A stretch of DNA of 43,613 nucleotides from a virus (IMGVR_UViG_3300020459_000020:1-43613), one strand, 5' to 3'; shown: positions 36,266-43,613, counted from the first letter of the stretch. Notes: a model not told the origin generated them from the letters alone. Numbers and translations are program-made.

Positions 36266-37861
36266 ATGGCAGCAACAGCTACCTATAATAACGCAACTAA
36301 TGTAATCACAGTAGCATCGACTTTGCTCCCTGCTCCTGTGCTTACTGGTACGTTCCCTAACGATAATAACCCTAACACTATTCAGGAGAAGGATTGGGAC
36401 CATGACTTCTTATACCGTGGAGGAACATTTGGAATTGCTCGCACATTTGATAATACTGGATATACGCACGATGGATTTGTTAGAAGAGTTACTATAAGTG
36501 CTAATGATTTAACTCTTTTTACTGGAAATGCTCCAGATATAAGAGCAGAAGATAATATATTTGTCAATTTTAGTGATGGATTGAAGCAAAAATTCGTATT
36601 TAAGAGCACTACATTCACTTCAATTGATGGTGAGTGTTGGTTATCTTCAGATACAACATTAGATTTCATTGTAGAAGAGCAAGCAACTACTCCTGTAAGT
36701 GGTACATGTCAATATTTTGATCAAAGAAACGGAAGAATTGCTACTCCACTAGGTAAAATTGGTATTGCTGGTAATGGAGTTGCCATTTTTAACCCTTCTG
36801 CTGGTACAGGACTCAACCCACCATCAGGTTTTAGTTGGGTTGCTGCTGGTGACCTACCTTTTGTTAGTTCTGGAGAGGATTCTTGTGGTGGACACCCCAA
36901 TCAACAAGGAGTTTACCACTATCATGACCCACATTTCCTAGATTGTTGGAAAGCAGGGTCTGCAATGGCATCTTATAACGATTATTTTGGTGCAACTCAG
37001 TTTAATGGAGACAATATTCGTCATCCTGACGGTCATTCTAAGATAATTGGTATAGCATTTGATGGATTTCCCATCTATGGACCTTATGGATATAGCACAC
37101 CATTCGATAATTTGAGTGGTACTAGGACAATGAGGACTTCATATGCAGTAAGAGACAGTGAAATAGCTGGGAGACCTGATTATGGGTCTACTACTGACAA
37201 TCCTCCTGCTGGTACATTGATGGAGGACTATGAATATATTGAAGGGACAGGTGATTTAGATACTCATAATGGTAGATTCGCTATTACACCTGAATATCAA
37301 GATGGTACATACGCTTATTTTTTAACTGTTGATGAAACCAATGTAGATAACACTAAGTTTCCATATATTATGGGACTTACAACTAGAGAAACCATTGATA
37401 CTAACTACACACAGGAGAATGTCTCTGAAGGTGGTGGTGGAGATGGTGGTGGAGGCGGTCCTTTACCTATATTATCATTTACATTACAACCACAGAATGC
37501 AACAATCAATGCTGGTCAAACTGCAACGTTTACAGTCCAGAAACTTGTCAGTCCAGAGGACGGACCTGTAGCATTCCAGTGGTATAGATCTACAGATGGT
37601 GGATTTGCCTTTGCTGCTATAACTGGAGCAACAACTAACTCATACTCAGTGACTGCATTGTCTTATATGACTGGGTATAGGTATCGTTGTAGGATCGCTG
37701 GACCTGTGGGAGCACCCGCAGCCGCAGACAACTCACCATTAGATTCAACAGCTGCAACTCTTACTGTTACTGGATCAGGTAGCGGTGGTAGCACAGATAA
37801 TAGATTCGATAGTACTCAGTCTACTCTTGATTCTACATTACAAACTTATGATGGCACCTAA
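36266..37861 (+). CDS. YHYH-domain and Ig-like virion protein
   Basis: This protein has 531 residues. The YHYH tetrad is at residues 217-220 ('GVYHYHDPHFLDCW'). It is followed by 'HSKIIGIAFDGFPIYGPYGY', M-R-T-S-Y, 'GTLMEDYEYIEGTGDLDTHN', G-R-F and 'KFPYIMG', the complete core of the YHYH family (PF14240), a family of unknown biochemical role whose His cluster suggests metal binding. After a poly-Gly linker near residue 393 an Ig-like domain (about 402-505) with 'QPQNATINAGQTATFTV', F-Q-W-Y-R and 'YRYRCRI' follows, then a short Ser/Thr/Asp tail. The N-terminal 200 residues, including 'DHDFLYRGGTFGIAR', are unassigned. The gene lies 14 bases after the giant gene, which carries its own YHYH-type core and C-terminal Ig-like domain. 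A virion surface role is likely by context. No Shine-Dalgarno is evident. Confidence 0.85.
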   Translation: MAATATYNNATNVITVASTLLPAPVLTGTFPNDNNPNTIQEKDWDHDFLYRGGTFGIARTFDNTGYTHDGFVRRVTISANDLTLFTGNAPDIRAEDNIFVNFSDGLKQKFVFKSTTFTSIDGECWLSSDTTLDFIVEEQATTPVSGTCQYFDQRNGRIATPLGKIGIAGNGVAIFNPSAGTGLNPPSGFSWVAAGDLPFVSSGEDSCGGHPNQQGVYHYHDPHFLDCWKAGSAMASYNDYFGATQFNGDNIRHPDGHSKIIGIAFDGFPIYGPYGYSTPFDNLSGTRTMRTSYAVRDSEIAGRPDYGSTTDNPPAGTLMEDYEYIEGTGDLDTHNGRFAITPEYQDGTYAYFLTVDETNVDNTKFPYIMGLTTRETIDTNYTQENVSEGGGGDGGGGGPLPILSFTLQPQNATINAGQTATFTVQKLVSPEDGPVAFQWYRSTDGGFAFAAITGATTNSYSVTALSYMTGYRYRCRIAGPVGAPAAADNSPLDSTAATLTVTGSGSGGSTDNRFDSTQSTLDSTLQTYDGT

Positions 37862-37864
37862 ATA
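37858..37864 (+). promoter_or_regulatory. CTAAATA late-promoter-like element before the fibre-like gene
   Basis: CTAAATA covers the TAA stop of the YHYH gene (37859-37861) and ends 20 bases before the next ATG, a spacing nearly identical to that of the CATAAATA before gp8. The same stop-embedded arrangement occurs at 36248, suggesting compact late promoters at gene joints. Confidence 0.5.
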
Positions 37865-37884
37865 ACACTGTAAAGACTACTATC

Positions 37885-39363
37885 ATGGCAAAGCAAAACC
37901 TTAATATCGGATCATCGGCAAACGATGGGACTGGTGACAGTCTGAGAGATGGTGCTATCAAATTAAATAGCGTCATCGATGAATTGTACACCAATCTTGG
38001 TAATAATACCAATCTACAAATTAACGTAGGCACTCCGTCTACTGGACAACTACTTAAATGGAATGGTGCTCAGTTTGCTGAGGGAAATTTTGATGCTTTT
38101 TCTTCTGATGTAGATGTTAATGGTAATAAAATTGTATCAACAGCAAATGGTGACATAACTATCCAACCACATGGTAGTGGAGATATTAAGCTATGGGCTG
38201 GCGGTACGGGATCTGCTTTAACATACATCGATGGTGCTGATGGTAAGTTAAAATATACTAATGCTTTCCCTACTACTGGAGATCTTCCTGACAATGCAAC
38301 TCATGAAGGTATGTTTGCGTATGTATCTGCTGATGGTGCTGCAAGATATGCAACAAGTGGTGGTTGGAAGAAAATTATAGGTGAAGATCATAGTATTGGT
38401 GATCTTACTGATGTAGATATGACTGTTGGAGGTGGACCTTCTGACGGACAGGTGATAAAATGGAACACTGCAACTAGCAATTGGGAACCTGCTAATGATG
38501 ACTCATCAGGTGGGGGTGGTGGAGGCACTACTCAAAACTTATTTGAAACTATTAATGCTGACACTGGTACAACAACAGCATCTGCTGCTACAGACACATT
38601 AATATTCGCTGGTGGTACGAATATTTCCACCGCTATCACAGGAGATACCGTCACTATTACTATGACTGGTGCTCTTGGAGATGCCAACCAAAATGCTTAC
38701 GGAATTATAGGAAGTGACTCAGGAAACAAAACCGCAGCCAGTGCAACTGCTACTATTAACCTCATTGGTGGGACTGGTGTTAGTACTGCTATCAATGGAG
38801 ATAATCTCACAATTACTAATGACTCGCCAAATATAGCACAAAATATATTTGCTACTGTCACTGGTGATACTGGCACAACTACTGCTAACACTACAACAGA
38901 TACATTAACTATTGCTGGTGGTACTGGAGTTACCACAGCAGTGTCTGGTGATACATTGACAATAAATGCTGATTCTGCACTGCCATCAGCTAATGGCAAC
39001 GATAATATCATCTATAACGGATCTAGTTGGGATGCTGTAGAAAGTCCTACAATAGGATTTGATGTTACTTCTAATGGATCATCAGCATATAGATTTGCTG
39101 GTGGTGGTGTTAATGCTTCTACAGATGATCCAACAATCTATGTGTATAGAGGATTTACATATAGATTTAATAATATAACTGGGGCAGGTCACCCATTTGC
39201 TTTAAGGCAAACATCAGGTGGTACAGCAGTAACAGAAGGTGTTACTGGTAGTGATCAAGGTGTCCAGTACTGGACAGTCCCAATGGCTTTAGCAGCTGGT
39301 ACAACTTATGTTTATCAATGCACATTACACCCAGCAATGGTAGGAAACTTAACGGTAGTCTAA
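37885..39363 (+). CDS. Tail-fibre-like protein with C-terminal cupredoxin-like domain
   Basis: This is a 492-residue protein. Residues 5-40 contain 'LNIGSSANDGTGDSLRDG', a signature common at the start of phage fibre proteins. A 'IGDLTDVDM...GQVIKWN...W' segment near 170-200 is also typical of fibres. After a poly-Gly linker come three repeats of about 48 residues (about 217-365), each 'QN-x-[FY] ... D-[ST]-G ... GGT-[GN]-[IV]-[ST]-T-A-[IV]-[ST/N]-G-D-x-[LV]-T-I'. Residues about 388-492 look like a small cupredoxin: strands 'IYVYRGFTYRF', then His436 (GHPF), 'YWTVPMALAAGTTYVYQC' with Cys479, His482 and Met485, ending M-V-G-N-L-T-V-V. His, Cys, His and Met are the type-1 copper ligands, with C-x2-H-x2-M spacing. 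No signal peptide is present. Copper binding is inference. Confidence 0.82.
   Translation: MAKQNLNIGSSANDGTGDSLRDGAIKLNSVIDELYTNLGNNTNLQINVGTPSTGQLLKWNGAQFAEGNFDAFSSDVDVNGNKIVSTANGDITIQPHGSGDIKLWAGGTGSALTYIDGADGKLKYTNAFPTTGDLPDNATHEGMFAYVSADGAARYATSGGWKKIIGEDHSIGDLTDVDMTVGGGPSDGQVIKWNTATSNWEPANDDSSGGGGGGTTQNLFETINADTGTTTASAATDTLIFAGGTNISTAITGDTVTITMTGALGDANQNAYGIIGSDSGNKTAASATATINLIGGTGVSTAINGDNLTITNDSPNIAQNIFATVTGDTGTTTANTTTDTLTIAGGTGVTTAVSGDTLTINADSALPSANGNDNIIYNGSSWDAVESPTIGFDVTSNGSSAYRFAGGGVNASTDDPTIYVYRGFTYRFNNITGAGHPFALRQTSGGTAVTEGVTGSDQGVQYWTVPMALAAGTTYVYQCTLHPAMVGNLTVV
38533..38970 (+). repeat. Three tandem 'DTGTTTA ... GGTG ... GDT' protein repeats
   Basis: Three units of about 48 codons begin with QNLF, QNAY and QNIF and contain D-[TS]-G, a [TA]-[TA]-T-[DI]-[TN]-L strand, G-G-T-[GN]-[IV]-[ST]-T-A and G-D-[TN]-[VL]-T-I. 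They are clearly homologous but diverged at both protein and DNA level, so they are an old tandem duplication. They resemble beta-stranded fibre-shaft repeats. Confidence 0.75.
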
Positions 39364-39364
39364 T

Positions 39365-41266
39365 ATGGCAGTAAGAACAGTCCCAGGTAGCGGTGCTTCT
39401 ATTATCCCAATATTCAATAGTATATTTGGGGTAAGGGATGTTTATGTACAGAGTGGTGGTAGTGGTTATGATGCTAATGATCCTCCTAGACTGAGGATAG
39501 AAAATTGTGGCACTCCTATTAGGGATGCTGTATTAAGAGCAGTTATTGAAGGAGATGGTGGTGAGATTACTGCTGTAGAAGTATTAGATCCAGGTGAAGG
39601 ATATGACCCTCTAAGATTACAAATTCAAGATACTAGTAGTGATGGATCTGCTAAAGGTAATATCTACCTGAAAGCAGATGGTTCCGTAGACTTCATTCAG
39701 ATGACGGTACCAGGTGATAATTATTTTGATGCTAATGCTGCTGTTATAGGTGGTGGTGGATCTGGATCTGAATTGGTACCAGTTACGGGGTTGATTACTA
39801 GTCTTGCTATTACAGATGAAGGTCGTAACTACACAGAGGAAGACGTAAATCTTATCATTAGCGGTGGAGGTGGCCAAGGTGCTACTGGTGTTGCTAATGT
39901 CAATCAGTTTGGTCAAGTTTCTTCTATTACATTAACTAATCAAGGTGAATTCTTTGAGACTCCTCCACTTATACAGTTGATTAAAGGTGGTGGATCGGGT
40001 GCTACTGCTGAGGCATTCATTAACCTTGGTAAGATCACCAACATAGATCTATTGACAGGTGGTGGAGGATATGTTACACCTCCAGAGGTTATCTTTACTA
40101 GAGATACTGATCTTATTCGTGAAGCGAGAAATAGACAGTCATTAAACTCAACTGTTTATAATATAACTGGACTAACCCAGAATGTTAACTCAAGCACAGG
40201 TACTTTATTTGTCCAGACTACTGATCCATATGCAGGTTCTGGTAAAATTCTCCTTGGTAGAGAGATAATAAGGTATACAGGTAAACTTGCGGTATCTAAT
40301 GGTGATGCTTATGATGCATTCACTGGTTGTGATAGGGGTGTTAATTTCCGTTTTGACCAAAAGGTTATACTTGATAACTTACAGGATAATCCTGATACAG
40401 GATTGACTGCATATAGTTTCCAAGTAACTGACAAAGTTAGAAGAGTTGTTGAATCTTCAAACAACCGAGTTGCTATTGTATATGACTGGGATGTTGCTCA
40501 AAGAGCATTATATCTTACCTTTGAAATTGATGAATTGGCATTCATTGATGGAGGTAGATCTAACGAGAAGTCAACTATAGTTGCATTCGTTGCAGGTGTT
40601 GCTGGATCTAGTGGCACTGGTATAGAACCACATGTTTTAGTTGAGGTTGATGGAGAAGATATTATTGCATTTACCGATCCTTTAAGTCTTATTCTTAACA
40701 GAAGGTTTGAAGATGATGATGAGGAATATGAAGATGAAAATGGTGTGATGCAACAAGGTGATGGTATTATCGATTTAGTTAATACTGGTACTGAGTATGA
40801 AAATCAAATTAATTTAGACGGTGGTATTGCATCATCTAAATATGGTATAGAGGAAACTCTTGGTGGACAAAATACTACGCTATTCCAAGCAGGTGATCAG
40901 ATATATGATGGTAACGCTAACTCATTAGTCGCTACTATTCAGTCTGCTGGTGCATTAGGTGATGGGGATGCTCATACATCTACTGCTGATATTATTGTTG
41001 AGTATTTAAATACTCAAACATTTAATGCTGATGAAGCATTACTAGGTAGTACTACAGCAATGTCTGCTAGGTCAACTGCCATCGTTAGTGGACCTGTTAT
41101 TGGTACTAACGAAAATCTCCATACATTATCAATAAAAGATATTGTAGCAAATGATCCGAATTACTTGTGGGCGGTTGGAGAAAATATACAAGGAGCTACA
41201 TCTGGTGCTGTTGGCAAGATATATTCTGTTGAATATACTAGTGCCGTCAGAAACGAAGATGAATAA
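39365..41266 (+). CDS. GxGY-repeat virion structural protein
   Basis: This is a 633-residue protein starting one base after the previous stop. Residues about 20-250 hold GxGY-type repeats (GSGYD, GEGYD, GDNYF, GRNYT, GEFFE, GGGYV) alternating with Gly-rich turns such as GGGGSGSE, GGGGQGATG and GGGSGATA, the same unit as in the giant gene. Residues about 270-335 contain the small beta module 'LFVQTTDPYAGSGKILLG', E-I-I-R-Y-T and 'AFTGCDRG', related to 'IIRINDVEQVQY ... ECTRSKN'-type segments of the giant gene. An acidic run (DDDEEYEDE, near residue 455) and a final 'GENIQGATSGAVGKIYSVEY' module follow. No enzyme motif, signal peptide or membrane helix is seen. Position before gp8 and shared modules indicate a baseplate or fibre-associated structural protein; the exact role is unknown. 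Confidence 0.8.
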   Translation: MAVRTVPGSGASIIPIFNSIFGVRDVYVQSGGSGYDANDPPRLRIENCGTPIRDAVLRAVIEGDGGEITAVEVLDPGEGYDPLRLQIQDTSSDGSAKGNIYLKADGSVDFIQMTVPGDNYFDANAAVIGGGGSGSELVPVTGLITSLAITDEGRNYTEEDVNLIISGGGGQGATGVANVNQFGQVSSITLTNQGEFFETPPLIQLIKGGGSGATAEAFINLGKITNIDLLTGGGGYVTPPEVIFTRDTDLIREARNRQSLNSTVYNITGLTQNVNSSTGTLFVQTTDPYAGSGKILLGREIIRYTGKLAVSNGDAYDAFTGCDRGVNFRFDQKVILDNLQDNPDTGLTAYSFQVTDKVRRVVESSNNRVAIVYDWDVAQRALYLTFEIDELAFIDGGRSNEKSTIVAFVAGVAGSSGTGIEPHVLVEVDGEDIIAFTDPLSLILNRRFEDDDEEYEDENGVMQQGDGIIDLVNTGTEYENQINLDGGIASSKYGIEETLGGQNTTLFQAGDQIYDGNANSLVATIQSAGALGDGDAHTSTADIIVEYLNTQTFNADEALLGSTTAMSARSTAIVSGPVIGTNENLHTLSIKDIVANDPNYLWAVGENIQGATSGAVGKIYSVEYTSAVRNEDE

Positions 41267-41271
41267 ACTCG

Positions 41272-41279
41272 CATAAATA
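41272..41279 (+). promoter_or_regulatory. CATAAATA late promoter before gp8
   Basis: CATAAATA lies in the 34-base gap before gp8, 21 bases from its ATG, and differs from TATAAATA at one base. A purine-rich AAGAAGG (41282-41288) follows as a possible, rather distant, Shine-Dalgarno. The arrangement suits a separate late transcript for gp8 and the next gene. Confidence 0.6.
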
Positions 41280-41300
41280 AAAAGAAGGCAATCGTTAACA

Positions 41301-42836
41301 ATGGCGTTACTTACCGACCAATTTAGAATCTTTACTGCCGAGAGGTTTAGAAAGGCACTAGAAGGACCAGATCCTACACAGTCAGACCTGTTGGCAGGTA
41401 GTGCTAGAGATCGTCTTTATGTGTTCATAGGCAGACCCCAACCTTGGGATAATGAGAATGCACCTCCAGACCCAGTAGATTCATTCCAAGAATTCTCGGA
41501 TGACTATTCGGATATGATCTCTCTGAAGAGAGTGTTAGCAAATGACACTATTCAGGTGGTCAGGCGTACCGACTGGATTCCCCCAGAGCAAACCACTGGT
41601 GGATTGGGTTACGTTTATGATATGTATCGTCATGATTACTCCTCGACTAAAACTGCATCATCGGGTGCGACTAAACTTTACGACTCTGATTTCTACGTTG
41701 TTAACTCGTCGTATCAGACTTATAAATGCATTTACAACGGGACATCTCCTTCTGATCCTAACGGTAAACCTTCTACTGTTGAGCCCACAGGGACATCAAC
41801 ATCTGTTATCACGACTGCTGATGGCTACCGTTGGAAGTATATGTACACGATCCCTGTTGGTCAAGTCTTAAAATTCTTCTCTAATGAATATATGCCAGTG
41901 TTGACAGACACTGCTGTTGTTGCTGATGCTATCGGTGGAGAGATTGACACTATCATTATCGGTTCATCTGGTAGTGGTTATAACAATGGTACCTACGAAA
42001 ACGTTCCTATTAAAGGAGACGGTGTAGGTGGTAGAGTTTCACTTGTTGTAGATGGTGGTCGTATTGCTTCTGCTACTGTTACATCTGGTGGATCTGGATA
42101 TACTTTTGGTAAGGTTGTGATCGATGAAGTCAACGGTATTGGTGCTGGAACAGGTACTGGTGGATTCGTTGAAGTTGTTATCCCACCATCACTAGGACAT
42201 GGTGCTTCTCCAGCAACAGAGTTGGGTGGTTTCCGTGTAATGATTAACACGAAGTTTACCTACGATGAAGGATCTGGTGACTTCCCAACTGATAACGACT
42301 ATCGTCGTATTGGTTTGGTAATTAATCCTAACAAGTTTGGTACTCAAGAGTTAACCTCAGATTTAACATTGAGTGCAACAAAAGCGTCTATATTTGCACC
42401 TACGTTTACTGGTAACTTCCAAACAGATGAGATTATCACACAATCTCGTACTGTTGGTGGACAGCAGGTAACAGCAAGAGGACGTGTCATATCATGGAAT
42501 AGTACCACTAAAGTACTTAAATATTATCAGAATAGAGTTGACGGTATCTTCCCTGAATTTACTGGTAACCTAATCGAGTTTGAAGGCGGTAACCCAATTG
42601 TGGGTGCTACTTCAGGTGCATCTGCTGACCCAGACATCAACTTCCCAATTGTTTCAGGATCCTCAACAAGGGTTATAAACAATGCAGAATATGATCTAGG
42701 TATGGCATTCACTAATGGTTATGCAAAAGCAGAAGTAGATCCAAACTCAGGTGATGTGATCTACATAGATAATAGAGGTGCGATTACTCGTGCTGGTGAC
42801 CAGATAGAAGATATCAAAATCGTAATCGAGTTCTAA
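41301..42836 (+). CDS. gp8: Baseplate wedge subunit gp8, enlarged
   Basis: The T4 gp8 signature is clear: 'YVFIGRPQPWDNENAPPDPVDS' split as G-R-x-x-P-W then P-P-x-P-x-D-S (about residues 46-65), 'SDMISLKRVL', V-x-R-x-D-W (about 86-92), the I/V-E-P-x-G motif near residue 160 and 'DGYRWKYMYTIPVGQ' with N-E-Y near 175-200. T4 gp8 (334 residues) forms a dimer in the wedge with gp7, gp10 and gp53. At 511 residues this protein is markedly longer. The excess includes a GxGY insertion at about 211-310 (GSGYNN, GSGYTF, Gly-rich turns), exactly the repeat type of the neighbouring structural genes. The C-terminal part ends with a beta segment 'GDVIYIDNRGAITRAGDQIEDIKIVIEF', comparable in position to the T4 end 'NRPPI...EEINILF'. 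I am confident of the family; the insertion's role is unknown. Confidence 0.92.
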   Translation: MALLTDQFRIFTAERFRKALEGPDPTQSDLLAGSARDRLYVFIGRPQPWDNENAPPDPVDSFQEFSDDYSDMISLKRVLANDTIQVVRRTDWIPPEQTTGGLGYVYDMYRHDYSSTKTASSGATKLYDSDFYVVNSSYQTYKCIYNGTSPSDPNGKPSTVEPTGTSTSVITTADGYRWKYMYTIPVGQVLKFFSNEYMPVLTDTAVVADAIGGEIDTIIIGSSGSGYNNGTYENVPIKGDGVGGRVSLVVDGGRIASATVTSGGSGYTFGKVVIDEVNGIGAGTGTGGFVEVVIPPSLGHGASPATELGGFRVMINTKFTYDEGSGDFPTDNDYRRIGLVINPNKFGTQELTSDLTLSATKASIFAPTFTGNFQTDEIITQSRTVGGQQVTARGRVISWNSTTKVLKYYQNRVDGIFPEFTGNLIEFEGGNPIVGATSGASADPDINFPIVSGSSTRVINNAEYDLGMAFTNGYAKAEVDPNSGDVIYIDNRGAITRAGDQIEDIKIVIEF

Positions 42837-42840
42837 TTCA

Positions 42841-43613
42841 ATGCCACAGAATACCAATCTAAATATTAGTCCTTATTTTGACGATTTCGATAAGGATAAA
42901 AACTTTTACAGAGTCTTATTCCGACCAGGATATCCGATTCAGGCAAGAGAGCTCACGACTATGCAGTCGATTCTCCAGAATCAAATGGAGTCGATTGGTC
43001 AGCACTTCTTTAAAGAAGGCTCTATGGTCATACCAGGTCAAGTAGGTTATGACCTTCAAGTACAAGCAGTTGTAGTACAACAATCTTTCCTAGGGGTAGA
43101 TGTTGAGACTTATCGTACCCAGTTAAATGGACAGATTATTGAAGGTATTACAACAGGTATTAAAGCAAAAGTATTATATTCAATCCCAGCTACAGAGTCA
43201 ACCAAGGGATACGTGACTTTCTACGTTAAGTATGTTGAATCAGGTGACACTGTTAGTGGCACATCCCTTAAGACTTTTCAGCCCAACGAGCAACTATTGG
43301 CCGAAAATGAGATAACATTCGGTACTACGTTGATTGAGGTTGGATCACCATTTGGACAACTACTACCAGTAGATGCAACTGCAATTGCATCAACAGCATA
43401 TATTAATGCTGGTGTATATTTCATCAGAGGGCATTTCGTTGACATTCCATCATCATATCTTATACTGGATCAATACAGTAACAACCCTTCATATAGAGTT
43501 GGACTTGAGGTCAGCGAGTCAATCGTTACGCCAGAAGATGATCCATCACTTAATGATAATGCAGCTGGGACATCAAACTATTCTGCTCCAGGTGGTCATA
43601 GGTTTAGAATTAA
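42841..43613 (+). CDS. DUF4815-type virion structural protein (3' end outside window)
   Basis: The frame opens at ATG 42841, four bases after the gp8 stop, and remains open to the window edge (257 codons), so the protein is truncated here by the window. Residues 10-60 read 'SPYFDDFDKDKNFYRVLF', R-P-G-Y-P-I-Q-A-R-E-L, then 'TTMQSILQNQMESIGQHFF', K-E-G and 'SMVIPG'. This is the start of the DUF4815 family of phage tail proteins: Y-D-x-F-D-x-x-K-N-[FY]-x-R-V-L-F-R-P-G, an [AQ]-R-E-L helix and a long Q-rich helix. In this position after gp8 it is likely a baseplate-rim or fibre-attachment protein comparable in place to T4 gp9/gp10, though homology to those is not claimed. The remaining residues (about 80-257) are beta-rich, including 'AGVYFIRGHFVDIPSS'. 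Confidence 0.85.
   Translation, partial: MPQNTNLNISPYFDDFDKDKNFYRVLFRPGYPIQARELTTMQSILQNQMESIGQHFFKEGSMVIPGQVGYDLQVQAVVVQQSFLGVDVETYRTQLNGQIIEGITTGIKAKVLYSIPATESTKGYVTFYVKYVESGDTVSGTSLKTFQPNEQLLAENEITFGTTLIEVGSPFGQLLPVDATAIASTAYINAGVYFIRGHFVDIPSSYLILDQYSNNPSYRVGLEVSESIVTPEDDPSLNDNAAGTSNYSAPGGHRFRI

Noticed and set aside
36266-37861. Secreted or periplasmic host-like YHYH protein acquired as a metabolic gene
   Set aside because: No signal peptide is present, an Ig-like domain is attached, and the neighbours are all virion genes, so a structural role is more likely.
39046-39360. Plastocyanin auxiliary photosynthesis gene (as carried by some cyanophages)
   Set aside because: It is a C-terminal domain of a fibre-like protein without a signal peptide, and the ligand spacing is C-x2-H-x2-M rather than the plastocyanin C-x2-H-x4-M.
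41542-41871. Plus-strand frame of 109 codons inside gp8
   Set aside because: It overlaps the conserved gp8 signature in another frame and shows no recognisable protein pattern.

Overview
The window looks like the baseplate and tail-fibre module of a marine T4-like myovirus (cyanophage or pelagiphage type). The sequence is AT-rich and almost wholly coding. All supported genes lie on the + strand with gaps of 0 to 60 bases, and late-promoter octamers of the TATAAATA type sit in several gaps. The diagnostic genes are a gp25-like baseplate protein (5346-5759), a gp6-like wedge protein (5761-7860) and a gp8-like wedge protein (41301-42836), followed by the start of a DUF4815-type structural protein (42841 to the window end). 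The host cannot be decided from this window; low GC fits Prochlorococcus, Synechococcus or SAR11-type hosts.

Layout. Positions 68-5286 hold a small coiled-coil protein, a 1382-residue cysteine-bearing structural protein, a cysteine-rich PAAR-like candidate spike tip and a 45-residue basic protein. Positions 5298-7860 hold late promoters, a hairpin, gp25 and gp6. Positions 7866-36251 are one uninterrupted 9461-codon reading frame (roughly 1 MDa product) in the place where T4 has gene 7. It starts with a conserved marine-phage baseplate head. It then strings together GxGY repeats, a YHYH domain, a propeller-like stretch, three jelly-roll (LamG-like) domains, two small carbohydrate-binding-like modules, at least six helical repeats, 26 copies of a Cys/His 'YPR' repeat and a C-terminal Ig-like domain. 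Positions 36266-41266 hold a YHYH plus Ig-like protein, a fibre-like protein ending in a cupredoxin-like domain with an apparently intact type-1 copper ligand set, and a GxGY-repeat protein. gp8 and the DUF4815 protein close the window.

How they may work together. gp25, gp6 and gp8 are wedge components that build the baseplate rim around a central hub and spike. The giant protein, the YHYH protein, the cupredoxin protein and the GxGY protein share modules with each other and with the enlarged gp8, which suggests one co-evolving peripheral baseplate or adsorption apparatus. The most unusual items are the giant gene, its 26-copy Cys/His repeat array, and potential metal sites (cupredoxin, YHYH, His-x-His repeats) in adjacent virion genes. 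No tRNA, CRISPR array, integrase, transposase or other mobile element was seen.
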